This document shows positions 35,891-43,996 of a stretch of 64,000 nucleotides of DNA, one piece after another. The DNA is from Bacteroidales bacterium M6. Its GTDB lineage: Bacteria; Bacteroidota; Bacteroidia; Bacteroidales; Muribaculaceae. The stretch covers positions 159,056 to 223,055 of the forward strand of contig LUJQ01000021.1 in assembly GCA_001689485.1 (NCBI GenBank), in the 5' to 3' direction. A program made the position numbers and the translations under genes. Under the pieces are notes generated by a model. That model did no database searches and was not told where the DNA came from. It was given only the letters and a program-made list of their open reading frames with translations. Numbering within the stretch: the first letter of the stretch is position 1; every line of letters begins with the position of its first letter.

Positions 35891-36736
35891 TCACGTATTT
35901 GGAGTTCTCGGGTTGAAGATATCAAGGCGTTTAAACAACCGATACCATATCCGCCTATACCACACCCCGTAGTATTTGTTCCTGAGACGCAATGCCATGC
36001 CCAAATAATCTATCGGAGCTCCAAACATTTCACTATAAAGCTCTTTATGCTTGTCAAGAATGTATAACTCTATTTCAAAAGCCGACAGGGCTTTCTGTGC
36101 ATCGACATTTCGAGACCGTGCCTTTATACGGTAATTAAACAATTGTTCTGGAATCTGGCTGACAACTGAATCTTTATGCAACATACGTATCCAGAATTCC
36201 CAATCCTCAAGCCCCTGACGCATATTTTCGTCATATCCGCCAACACTGTCAAAATGCGATTTACGATACATCGCACTGACAAAGATGCTGTTATTGACCA
36301 GCAACGACGCATAGTTATTATACTTGAGTTTAGGTGTTTCAGTTGTCTCTCCGAAGAAACGCCACATGCAATACACCACATCGGTTTCAGGATACTCAAC
36401 AAACCGTGCCACACATTTTTCCAGATATGTCGGCTCTATCGTATCATCGGCATCCAATGGCAGAATATATTCTCCTGAAGTTTGCCTGACGGCAAAATTC
36501 CGCGCCGCCGAAACCCCGCGGTTTTCGGTATGAAAAAACTTGATTCTTGAATCCGAAACGGAATATGCCTCCACTATTCCGGCTACATTGTCAGGAGATC
36601 CGTCATCAACCACTATAACCTCCCAGTTGCCGTAAGTCTGTCTTATAACCGAATCCAATGATTCAGCTATATATTCAGCCTGACCATACGCAGGCATAAT
36701 GACTGACACCAACGGACAATTGTCAATTATTGGCAT
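35891..36736 (-). CDS. Glycosyltransferase family 2
   Basis: A 281-residue GT-A enzyme: VSVIMPAYGQAEYIAESLDS, VIVVDDGSPDN, ENRGVSAARNFA and the DXD site LDADD, followed by the acceptor motif GLEDWEFWIRML. It is the last gene of the minus-strand arm of the surface-glycan cluster, three bases after its neighbour's stop. It is visibly richer in A and T than the surrounding genes, which suggests a separate origin. Sugar and acceptor cannot be inferred. Confidence 0.9.
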   Translation of the reverse strand: MPIIDNCPLVSVIMPAYGQAEYIAESLDSVIRQTYGNWEVIVVDDGSPDNVAGIVEAYSVSDSRIKFFHTENRGVSAARNFAVRQTSGEYILPLDADDTIEPTYLEKCVARFVEYPETDVVYCMWRFFGETTETPKLKYNNYASLLVNNSIFVSAMYRKSHFDSVGGYDENMRQGLEDWEFWIRMLHKDSVVSQIPEQLFNYRIKARSRNVDAQKALSAFEIELYILDKHKELYSEMFGAPIDYLGMALRLRNKYYGVWYRRIWYRLFKRLDIFNPRTPNT

Positions 36737-36739
36737 TTC

Positions 36740-37726
36740 TTATAATTTATCGATAGCAATATAAAATCTTAGTTTCAAGAGACCATACCATCGCGCAAAT
36801 CTAAATGCCCTGATTAGTTTCCGATACCGACTACGGCCGGCAGTATTGATTATATCAGGATATTTATCCATATCACGGCAAATCTCCATCAACTCTTCAG
36901 CAACTCCGTCAACAAAGCGCCACGACAACTGCTGACAAACATTCATGACATGGAAACGCGCCATAGCCTCTTCCATATAGTCGTCGAGTCCGTGTGCCGT
37001 GATGCAATTTTTCAGCCATGCCACATAGCGCTGGAAATCGCGGAATTTTTCTTTATTGCGCACCACATCGTGCGAAAGCGATTCTGCCCGCTCATTGTAA
37101 ATCATGCAGGGGCGGTCAACTCCGGCAACCCTTTCGGTGCCAAGCAACAGCTGGGTTTTCCATATCACATCCTCACCAAGCCTCATCCCCTCCGACCAGT
37201 CACTTATTGAATCAATCAACGTGCGGCGCACAAGAATAAGCAGGCTCCAATAGCCTCGTCCCGACAGCACCTCGCGCAGATATTCATGTCCGCTCACAAC
37301 CGGGGCGGTCAGTCCGAAGGATTCGGAACTGCGTCCGTCAATCTGGTTAAAAATGATTTTGGGGAGCACCATATCGGCGCCGGTCGCATCGGCCACGGCA
37401 AGCAGCGACTCCACGGCATCAGGCAGCATAGTGTCGTCACTGTCGAAAAAATAAACGAATTCACCGCGCGCCACTGCCAAACCCTCCATGCGCGCCTTCG
37501 ACGGCCCTTGATTCACGGTGGTTCTGGCCACAATGCGGGCATCACGGGCAACATACCGGTCTATCACCGCGCCTGTGCCGTCGGTGCTGCCGTCGTTTAT
37601 CAGAATCAATTCAAAGTTGGTGTATGTCTGAGCCAGAACGGAATCGAGCGTTGCCGCAAGAAAAGCCTCGGAATTATAAACCGGAATTATTATGGATACT
37701 CTCGGCGAAGGTGTATTGCTGCTCAT
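36740..37726 (-). CDS. Glycosyltransferase family 2
   Basis: A 328-residue enzyme beginning MSSNTPSPRVSIIIPVYNSE, with LILINDGSTDGT, the DXD site FDSDD, and a C-terminal region with LGEDVIWKTQ. A GTG 15 bases further out is also in frame, but it lies inside copy 2 of the hairpin repeat; the ATG at 37726, two bases from the end of that repeat, is the better start. Translation signals and 5' leader therefore come from the repeat. It belongs to the minus-strand arm with the pyruvyltransferase fusion upstream. Confidence 0.88.
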   Translation of the reverse strand: MSSNTPSPRVSIIIPVYNSEAFLAATLDSVLAQTYTNFELILINDGSTDGTGAVIDRYVARDARIVARTTVNQGPSKARMEGLAVARGEFVYFFDSDDTMLPDAVESLLAVADATGADMVLPKIIFNQIDGRSSESFGLTAPVVSGHEYLREVLSGRGYWSLLILVRRTLIDSISDWSEGMRLGEDVIWKTQLLLGTERVAGVDRPCMIYNERAESLSHDVVRNKEKFRDFQRYVAWLKNCITAHGLDDYMEEAMARFHVMNVCQQLSWRFVDGVAEELMEICRDMDKYPDIINTAGRSRYRKLIRAFRFARWYGLLKLRFYIAIDKL

Positions 37727-37728
37727 TG

Positions 37729-37916
37729 ATAAGTAAGTCACAAAATTTATTTTATATTATCGGTGGAAGGATTTTCGAGTGATTTTCGCTCGATGAAGAA
37801 GAAGTGTAGCGAGCTACACAACTGATAAATAAAGGGTAAAGTGCCGGAAAGTCTCCGACGATAATATAAAGCCTCATTGATAATCATGTGCGTAATAATT
37901 TTAATAACTTACTTAT
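37729..37916 (-). repeat. Hairpin repeat with terminal inverted repeats, copy 2
   Basis: 188 bases bounded by ATAAGTAAGTC and AACTTACTTAT. It contains TTTATATTATCG (37751-37762) pairing perfectly with CGATAATATAAA (37859-37870), a pairing kept in copy 1 with different bases. Also shared are the central dyad GTGTAGC-GA-GCTACAC, the block ATATAAAGCCT near the right end, and TGCGTAATAATTTT next to the right terminal repeat. It is diverged from copy 1 in between, more than the ends are. It fills most of the gap between the fusion gene and the glycosyltransferase gene. Confidence 0.8.
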
Positions 37917-38006
37917 GTATACATTTTGTTTCCAACAGCAAAGTTAATCATTTTCCGGGAACTGCCGGCCTGTATGCGCGGTTGTGACTGTGGCAGGCAA
38001 TCACAG

Positions 38007-39851
38007 TCACCTTTTCTGCCGTCCCACCGGCGGTTCAAGCCCCGGCAACATCATCGCCTGAATATAACCGAACTGTCCTGACTGCCCGCTCCATGCCACT
38101 TCCGCCGGAGTTAATATCCCGGTTTTATCCCGTGGAACCCCATGCTGCAACACCTCATTCAGCAAAGAATCGCTCGTGCAGCAGATCCGGTCAAAAAAAA
38201 CGGCAAACTGCGCCAACGCCGCCTGCCCGTCGGCTTCCCCGCATAACTGCGTCGTCTTGTGAATCCATCCCGTCTTGCGGCAGGGCAATCCGATGAAATT
38301 TTCCACATAGCGCATCATCTCCACCGTGTTGAACACCACCGCGGCAAACGAGCCCGCGTAATGGTAACGCACCTCGCGGGTTCTCAAAAAATCATAGCGC
38401 ATCAGAGCGTCAACATACGCCGGAATCCCCGCAGCCTCGGCCTCCTTGAGCAGCTCTCCACCCTTCAACGAAACCACCACAGGGGAGTAACCGGCCTGCT
38501 TCAGCGCCACAGCCATATCCAAAAGCGCCCGCGGGGCAGGGGTCGATGTCATTTCAGGCGAAAGCAGCAGCACCCCACGATTCCCGTCGGCACTATTCCC
38601 CGCAGCATACACCTCGCCGCACCGGTCGCTGAAATTGCACCGGTGGTACCGGTGCATACCGAGCACCCTGCGCACCAGATACTTCCATCTGAGTTTACGC
38701 ACATATTCAGACTGCGGATAAAGCCCGACGAAATCCTCAAGCATCATCCTTGCCGAACGGTTGCTTATCCAGCTGTCACAAAAAGCCTGCTCAACCTGCC
38801 TGTATCGAATAATCTCCACATCCTCGGCAAGATAACGCTCAAACGAACCCGGCAGCTCACGTTCCGACACATCGGCTTCACTTTCCGGCTGCGGTTCAGC
38901 CAGCGTTCTCTCCCAGTCAGGAATCCAGGTGTCAAGAAATTTCCGTGTCTTGCCATAGCTGTTATCAAGCACATGCAACTCCTTACCCATCAAAATGGAG
39001 AGAATCGACACATGAAGCCTTGTGGAATAAACTGCCGAATATCGCCCCACGAAATCAACCGCATTCCTCAGATATGCGGGGCGTATCACATCGTGCCAGA
39101 AGCCATCTGTCTCACTGTTGGCCTGTTTCTGCCCAAAACGGTTCCATGGCCGGCGCAAACGCCTGAGCCTGTGGCGAAGAACCCGGAACAGTGCCTGTGG
39201 AATATTCTCGATTATCGGCCAGTCGCGCATCTCGGCATTCGCCGGCACTGCCGACACATCCAGGTCGGCAGGCATCTCCTTGTCAAGCCTGCGGGCATAG
39301 AGAATACGCCTCCCCCACGGCCGGTGCCAGGGTTTCAGCGTGTCGGTGTCAATGCAGAATGCCATATCCGGCACCAGCAGGATGCGGTTGGGCAACGCCT
39401 CCGACAAGATTCTGAATGAATCGCTGTCGCGCACACAGATTACCACCGACCTATGTCGGCTGAAAAACTCCACATCGGCTTCAAGCGATGCCGGATTGTC
39501 GTAATGCACGCTCTGCGGCAACACTATGACACGGTTTTCAGGAAAATCCTCAATCACACGTTTGCGGAATTCATGGTGCTCCGGCCATATATCCCCCCAG
39601 TTACCCCCGCCTTGAAGCAATATCACATTGCCGGGCGAAAGCTTCGGCTTCCTATAATTATCTTTGTCGGTGGAATAAAGGCATTTGTGCCCTGTCTCCT
39701 TTAGAAAGTTAAGGGTTCCCTCCCATATCAGCAGATCCCCGAGGTTTTCATAATACGGCAAATCAAGATAAACATAATCGTTATCGATCAGTGGAGTGAG
39801 CACGCTCCCTACAACCGACCTGAGCCGGGCTATGATATCATTGTGCGACAT
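38007..39851 (-). CDS. Polysaccharide pyruvyl transferase fused to a GT-B N-terminal half
   Basis: The first 340 residues form a PS_pyruv_trans domain (PF04230): NLGDLLIWEGTLNFL near residue 36, LLQGGGNWGDIW near 79, and STRLHVSILSILMGK in the last third. It would add pyruvate ketals to a surface sugar. After a linker, residues of about 415-600 resemble the N-terminal Rossmann half of GT4 glycosyltransferases (GVLLLSPEMTSTPAPRALLD, CTSDSLLNEVLQHGV). The protein ends at residue 614, before the nucleotide-sugar-binding half with its EX7E motif. A hairpin (GTGACTGTG/CACAGTCAC) overlaps the stop. It is transcribed from the minus side of the symmetric promoter at 39871-39910. Confidence 0.8.
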   Translation of the reverse strand: MSHNDIIARLRSVVGSVLTPLIDNDYVYLDLPYYENLGDLLIWEGTLNFLKETGHKCLYSTDKDNYRKPKLSPGNVILLQGGGNWGDIWPEHHEFRKRVIEDFPENRVIVLPQSVHYDNPASLEADVEFFSRHRSVVICVRDSDSFRILSEALPNRILLVPDMAFCIDTDTLKPWHRPWGRRILYARRLDKEMPADLDVSAVPANAEMRDWPIIENIPQALFRVLRHRLRRLRRPWNRFGQKQANSETDGFWHDVIRPAYLRNAVDFVGRYSAVYSTRLHVSILSILMGKELHVLDNSYGKTRKFLDTWIPDWERTLAEPQPESEADVSERELPGSFERYLAEDVEIIRYRQVEQAFCDSWISNRSARMMLEDFVGLYPQSEYVRKLRWKYLVRRVLGMHRYHRCNFSDRCGEVYAAGNSADGNRGVLLLSPEMTSTPAPRALLDMAVALKQAGYSPVVVSLKGGELLKEAEAAGIPAYVDALMRYDFLRTREVRYHYAGSFAAVVFNTVEMMRYVENFIGLPCRKTGWIHKTTQLCGEADGQAALAQFAVFFDRICCTSDSLLNEVLQHGVPRDKTGILTPAEVAWSGQSGQFGYIQAMMLPGLEPPVGRQKR

Positions 39852-39870
39852 TTCTGCGAATTTCCTGTTT

Positions 39871-39910
39871 ATATTGCAAAAATAGCCAATATTCCCTATT
39901 TTTGCAATAT
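39871..39910. promoter_or_regulatory. Symmetric overlapping divergent promoters
   Basis: ATATTGCAAAAATAG (39871-39885) and CTATTTTTGCAATAT (39896-39910) are exact reverse complements. On the plus strand TTG (39874-39876), 20 bases, TATTTTTG (39897-39904). On the minus strand TTG (39907-39905), 20 bases, TATTTTTG (39884-39877). Each promoter's -33 box lies next to the other's -7 box, so they share one polymerase footprint. Starts would be near 39911 (plus) and 39870 (minus). Confidence 0.7.
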
Positions 39911-39938
39911 TGTATTATCGCCTCTGCCCACCTATCAA

Positions 39939-40961
39939 ATGAAAATATCAATCATCATACCCGTCTACAATGTCGACCGATATATCAGGCGTTGTATTGA
40001 TTCTGTCATAGCCCAGACATGGCGGGGCGACATGGAATGTATCCTTGTCGACGACGCCACTCCCGACAACAGCATGGCCACAGTGCGGGAGTGTCTGAAA
40101 GGCTACAACGGCGGGATTGAGTTCAGATTTGTAGGCCACAAGGAAAACCGGGGGCTTTCGGCCGCACGAAACACAGGCGCGCGCAATGCCTCGGGCGACT
40201 ACCTCTATTTCCTTGACAGCGACGATGCCATCACTCCCGACTGCATCGAAACCCTCGCCGGCATTGCCGAGGCGCATCCGGCAGTGGATGTGGTTCAAGG
40301 CAACCTGGTGGTGACCGACGATATTTACCGCTTCCTCGACAGCACGCTGTATGATTTCCCGGAATATTGCGACGACCGGGAGTGGATTTCGGAACACATC
40401 AAATCCGACATCCCCGTCACCGCATGGAACAAGCTGTTCCGCAGGGATTTCTTTGTAGGGCTAAACCTTTGGTTCAAGGATGGTATCCTACACGAGGACG
40501 AGCATTGGCGCTACATCCATGGCGACAAAATCGGCTCTATCGCATTCTCAGGCAAACCTACATATATCTACTATCGCAACCCCGGCTCCATAATGGAAGT
40601 CAGGAAAAAAGACCGCAGTTTCTCGTCGATGATGGAAATCCTTAACGAGTACCTCCACACAATAACCCGAAAGAATCGCTATGCCCCGGTGATTCTGTAT
40701 GCCTACAGCCTGACAAAACGGCTCCACGAACTCGACGACCCACAGAGCTTCATGGAGCAATATAACGCCTTTGTCAACAGAATGATCGCCTCCCCGGAAA
40801 TCCCGGCATCGGTAAAAGCGTCATGCCGCTATATGCGGCATCATTCTTTATGGCTGGAAATCGTATGCGCCATGTTTCTGCGGCGCTCACACCGCATTAT
40901 CAAACGGATGAAAGCCATGGATAAAGCCTCCACGGGGGAACACGCCACACAACACTCCTGA
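39939..40961 (+). CDS. Glycosyltransferase family 2
   Basis: A 340-residue enzyme beginning MKISIIIPVYNVDRYIRRCI, with ILVDDATPDNS, ENRGLSAARNTGARN and the DXD site LDSDD, then WNKLFRRDFF and LHEDEHWRY, typical of EpsE/WcaA-like glycosyltransferases. The frame is open to 39843, but transcription starts near 39911 and the ATG at 39939 gives the canonical N-terminus. It is the first gene of the plus-strand arm of the cluster. Confidence 0.9.
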   Translation: MKISIIIPVYNVDRYIRRCIDSVIAQTWRGDMECILVDDATPDNSMATVRECLKGYNGGIEFRFVGHKENRGLSAARNTGARNASGDYLYFLDSDDAITPDCIETLAGIAEAHPAVDVVQGNLVVTDDIYRFLDSTLYDFPEYCDDREWISEHIKSDIPVTAWNKLFRRDFFVGLNLWFKDGILHEDEHWRYIHGDKIGSIAFSGKPTYIYYRNPGSIMEVRKKDRSFSSMMEILNEYLHTITRKNRYAPVILYAYSLTKRLHELDDPQSFMEQYNAFVNRMIASPEIPASVKASCRYMRHHSLWLEIVCAMFLRRSHRIIKRMKAMDKASTGEHATQHS

Positions 40962-40993
40962 ACGGCACCACACATGGTTTGCCTGAAATTTCG

Positions 40994-41001
40994 TAATTTT
41001 G
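40994..41001 (+). promoter_or_regulatory. -7 box before the EptA-like gene
   Basis: TAATTTTG fits TAnnTTTG; no -33 box is found at the right distance. Predicted start near 41008, 59 bases before the ATG at 41067. The operon may also read through from the upstream glycosyltransferase gene. Confidence 0.35.
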
Positions 41002-41066
41002 CGCTCTGAACAACTGGGGAACCACACGCACCCAGCCTCTCCCCCTCACTTCAGAAGCAGTCATTG

Positions 41067-43007
41067 ATGCACAACATATCCCACAATTCCCCACAGCACT
41101 CCCGCCTCCTCACATCCATCCCGAAGGCTATATCATCCGCCATGTTCAGAGCCTTCAAAGCAGAGTGGCCGTTGATTCTGCTCGTCGCCATGCTGCTCGG
41201 CACATCGGGATACTGGTTTTTCCACCATTTTTCAAGCATGGCGCCATATCCGGTATCATGGATTTACCGTTTCGGCAACGGAGCCTTTATCGGATATATT
41301 GTAGCCCTGGTGCTCACGGCAATACCTCCAGGACTGTGCCGCGCCACAGTCAGATGGCTGTGCATCGCCGCCGCATCGGCTCTGTTCGTCGCCGAGGGAT
41401 GCGCCTTCGGAATCTGGGGACTGCACATTTCCCCTGCCCTGCTCACTCTCGCCGCCGAAACAAATATGCAGGAAACAAGGCTCACCGCCAGTCTGCTGGC
41501 ATCAAGCCGATATTTCTGGGAGGTGTTGGCCGCGCTTGCCATCCTGCTGGGGCTTTACATTGCCGTCAACGGCCGCACCGCCATCATAAACCGCCGGATA
41601 GCATCGTTCGGGTGGAGGAAATCAGCCCGCACAGTTGCATGGATATTCATCTGCGCCATCACGGCCTGGGGAATCCGCAGTGCCATTGTGATTTCAGGAA
41701 TCTACCGTTCCGACACCAGCGCCTGCCTCGAACGGTGGGTGGTCAGAAATGACGAACTGCAGGAATACACCGATAATTGTTCCCGGCTTCTGTTCGCTCT
41801 GCAATCGGTTAACCTGATGAAAAACGACAAACGCGACTGGGAGGAGCTTCAGCACAGTTTCCTGACACAGGGCGACGCCGTCACGTCGGCCTCCGATTCC
41901 CTGCAGGTTGTGTGCATAATCGGCGAATCGTTCATACGAAGCCACAGCAGCATCTACGGATATCCACTTGAAACCAACCCGCGCCTCTGCCGGGAGGCTA
42001 TGCGCGGCAACCTCGTGGCATTCGCCGACATGGCCGCATTCGCCAAACACACATCTTTGTCGCTGCGCTCCATTCTGTCGGTCAATCCCTCCGGCGACGG
42101 CAACCGCTGGAACTCGGCAATAAGTTTCCCCTCGATATTCCGCCGGGCCGGATTCCGAGTGGAGCTGAACGACAATCAACTCACCTACGCCTCTTCCATC
42201 TGGGCCTTCTCGCTGTCGGCGGTAATGCTGTCGAAAACAATGACACAGCACTGCTACAACAGCCTGTATGTCCCGCAGAAACACACCGACGACCTTTCGT
42301 TTGTCGACTCCGTGGCGGCACGCCATCCTGTGGCGCCACACAAACAGCTGACGCTCTACCATCTGAAGGGGCAGCACCTATGGCCGTCTTATCCCGACAC
42401 TCCGGAATGGAACGTGTTCTCTCCGGCCGACATCCCGAATCCGGGCCGACCATGGCTCGACAGCAAACGGCGACAGCAAATAGCCGGTTACGACAACGCC
42501 ACTCTTTTCAACGACAGCGTTGTTAGCCACATCATCAGCCGCTACCGCCACACCGAGGCAATAGTGGTCTATCTCTCCGACCATGGCGAGGAAATCTACG
42601 ATTACCGCGACGCTGCATTGCGGCAACCTCCTGCACCGGGAATGATGCAGGAATTCCTCGCGCACCAGTTCGCCATCCCGTTTTTCATATGGATGTCCGA
42701 CCTCTACATGCAGCGGCATCCGGCTCATGCCAACCTCATACGCCGTGCCGCCCTCCGGCCCGGCTCTCTGGCCGACATAGCCAACACATTCATCGGTCTC
42801 GGAGGCATATCAACCCCCTGCTACAATCCGCAACGCGACATCCTATCGCCCGAATTCATTCCGGCCCCACGCCTCACAAACCTGGGCGACACGCTCCCGC
42901 AGATGCCTATGCCCCCTGTTGCAGGCCCGGCACCCCACAACTTGCACGGTTCGCACGAAACCCCTAACTTTGTCATGGCTAATAACGGCAATAACACCCC
43001 ACCATGA
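41067..43007 (+). CDS. EptA-like phosphoethanolamine transferase
   Basis: Transfers phosphoethanolamine from phosphatidylethanolamine to a lipid A or glycan acceptor at the outer face of the inner membrane. The 646-residue protein has five N-terminal membrane helices (about 34-55, 73-92, 96-118, 151-168, 186-210) and a periplasmic alkaline-phosphatase-like domain. Catalytic residues seen are the metal ligand Glu287 (IIGESFIRSHSSIYGY), the nucleophile Thr329 (KHTSLSLRS) and the metal motif YLSDHGEE. A TTG codon three bases upstream is a less likely start. Its stop overlaps the next start (ATGA). It may alter surface charge and polymyxin sensitivity. Confidence 0.88.
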   Translation: MHNISHNSPQHSRLLTSIPKAISSAMFRAFKAEWPLILLVAMLLGTSGYWFFHHFSSMAPYPVSWIYRFGNGAFIGYIVALVLTAIPPGLCRATVRWLCIAAASALFVAEGCAFGIWGLHISPALLTLAAETNMQETRLTASLLASSRYFWEVLAALAILLGLYIAVNGRTAIINRRIASFGWRKSARTVAWIFICAITAWGIRSAIVISGIYRSDTSACLERWVVRNDELQEYTDNCSRLLFALQSVNLMKNDKRDWEELQHSFLTQGDAVTSASDSLQVVCIIGESFIRSHSSIYGYPLETNPRLCREAMRGNLVAFADMAAFAKHTSLSLRSILSVNPSGDGNRWNSAISFPSIFRRAGFRVELNDNQLTYASSIWAFSLSAVMLSKTMTQHCYNSLYVPQKHTDDLSFVDSVAARHPVAPHKQLTLYHLKGQHLWPSYPDTPEWNVFSPADIPNPGRPWLDSKRRQQIAGYDNATLFNDSVVSHIISRYRHTEAIVVYLSDHGEEIYDYRDAALRQPPAPGMMQEFLAHQFAIPFFIWMSDLYMQRHPAHANLIRRAALRPGSLADIANTFIGLGGISTPCYNPQRDILSPEFIPAPRLTNLGDTLPQMPMPPVAGPAPHNLHGSHETPNFVMANNGNNTPP

Positions 43008-43996
43008 GCACCACACACAAAGCCACACCGCCTACGGCATCGGCCTCACAGCCTGCCGTGTCGGTCATAATCCCCAACTATAACCACGAGCCATACCTGC
43101 GGCAGCGCATCGACAGCGTGCTGGCCCAGACGTTCGGCGATTTCGAAGTAATACTGCTCGACGACTGCTCATCCGACTCCAGCCCCACGATAATCGAATC
43201 CTACCGCCACCACCCCAAGGTGAGCCGCATCGTGCTTAACGAACAAAATTCGGGGAGCACTTTCGCACAATGGAAGCGCGGGCTGGCGCTTGCCCGCGGC
43301 CGGTATGTATGGATTGCCGAAAGCGACGATTATGCCGACCCGGAATTTCTCGCCACCCTCGTCCCACTGCTCGATGCCGACCCTTCGGCGGCAATGGCTT
43401 TCACTGGCTCGCACATGGTCGATGCCGACGGGCGCCCTATCCCAGGCATGGACTGGGATTGTTACCGCCCCGGAGCACCCGAAACCGAAACTTACACAGG
43501 CCGCCTGCTGACAATGCGCAAACTCCTTTGGACTGCCGACGTCTACAACGCCTCGATGGTGCTGTTCCGCCGCTCCATGGCGCCTGAAATCGAGGATGTG
43601 CAACTCAGCATGCGCTATTGCGGCGACTGGCTGTTCTGGGCCAATATGGCACGCAACGGCGGTGCCGTGGAGGTGCGGCGCAAACTCAACTACTTCCGCC
43701 AGCACTCCGCCAAAGTGTCGCCCGGAGCATCCAAATCAGGGCTTTATTTCATCGAGGGGCTCCCTGTGATGGTGCGCGTGGCTCACTATCTGTCACTCCC
43801 ACCCATCGCCCGCGCCATGCTTGCCGGGCGCACGTGGAAACGCCTCGGAAAATTCCCGCAGGTGCTTGCCACACACCGCGCCGAAATCCTTGACAACCTC
43901 GACCGCCTGTCGCCACGCGCGTCATCGCGCCGCCGCAGGCTGATTGCGCTCTACGAAGCCGACAAATACCTCAACTTCACCCACATGCAGCCATGA
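43004..43996 (+). CDS. Glycosyltransferase family 2
   Basis: A 330-residue enzyme: VSVIIPNYNHEPYLRQRIDS, ILLDDCSSDSS, NSGSTFAQWKRGLALARG and the DXD-like site ESDDYAD, then CGDWLFWANMA. It is joined by ATGA overlaps to the gene on each side, so translation of the four genes from 41067 to 46040 is coupled. Substrates are unknown. Confidence 0.9.
   Translation: MSTTHKATPPTASASQPAVSVIIPNYNHEPYLRQRIDSVLAQTFGDFEVILLDDCSSDSSPTIIESYRHHPKVSRIVLNEQNSGSTFAQWKRGLALARGRYVWIAESDDYADPEFLATLVPLLDADPSAAMAFTGSHMVDADGRPIPGMDWDCYRPGAPETETYTGRLLTMRKLLWTADVYNASMVLFRRSMAPEIEDVQLSMRYCGDWLFWANMARNGGAVEVRRKLNYFRQHSAKVSPGASKSGLYFIEGLPVMVRVAHYLSLPPIARAMLAGRTWKRLGKFPQVLATHRAEILDNLDRLSPRASSRRRRLIALYEADKYLNFTHMQP

Noticed and set aside
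26366..37916. Assignment of the hairpin repeat to a specific transposon family
   Set aside because: A flanking TA at both ends is compatible with a TA target duplication, but TA is common and only two copies are seen; no transposase is present.
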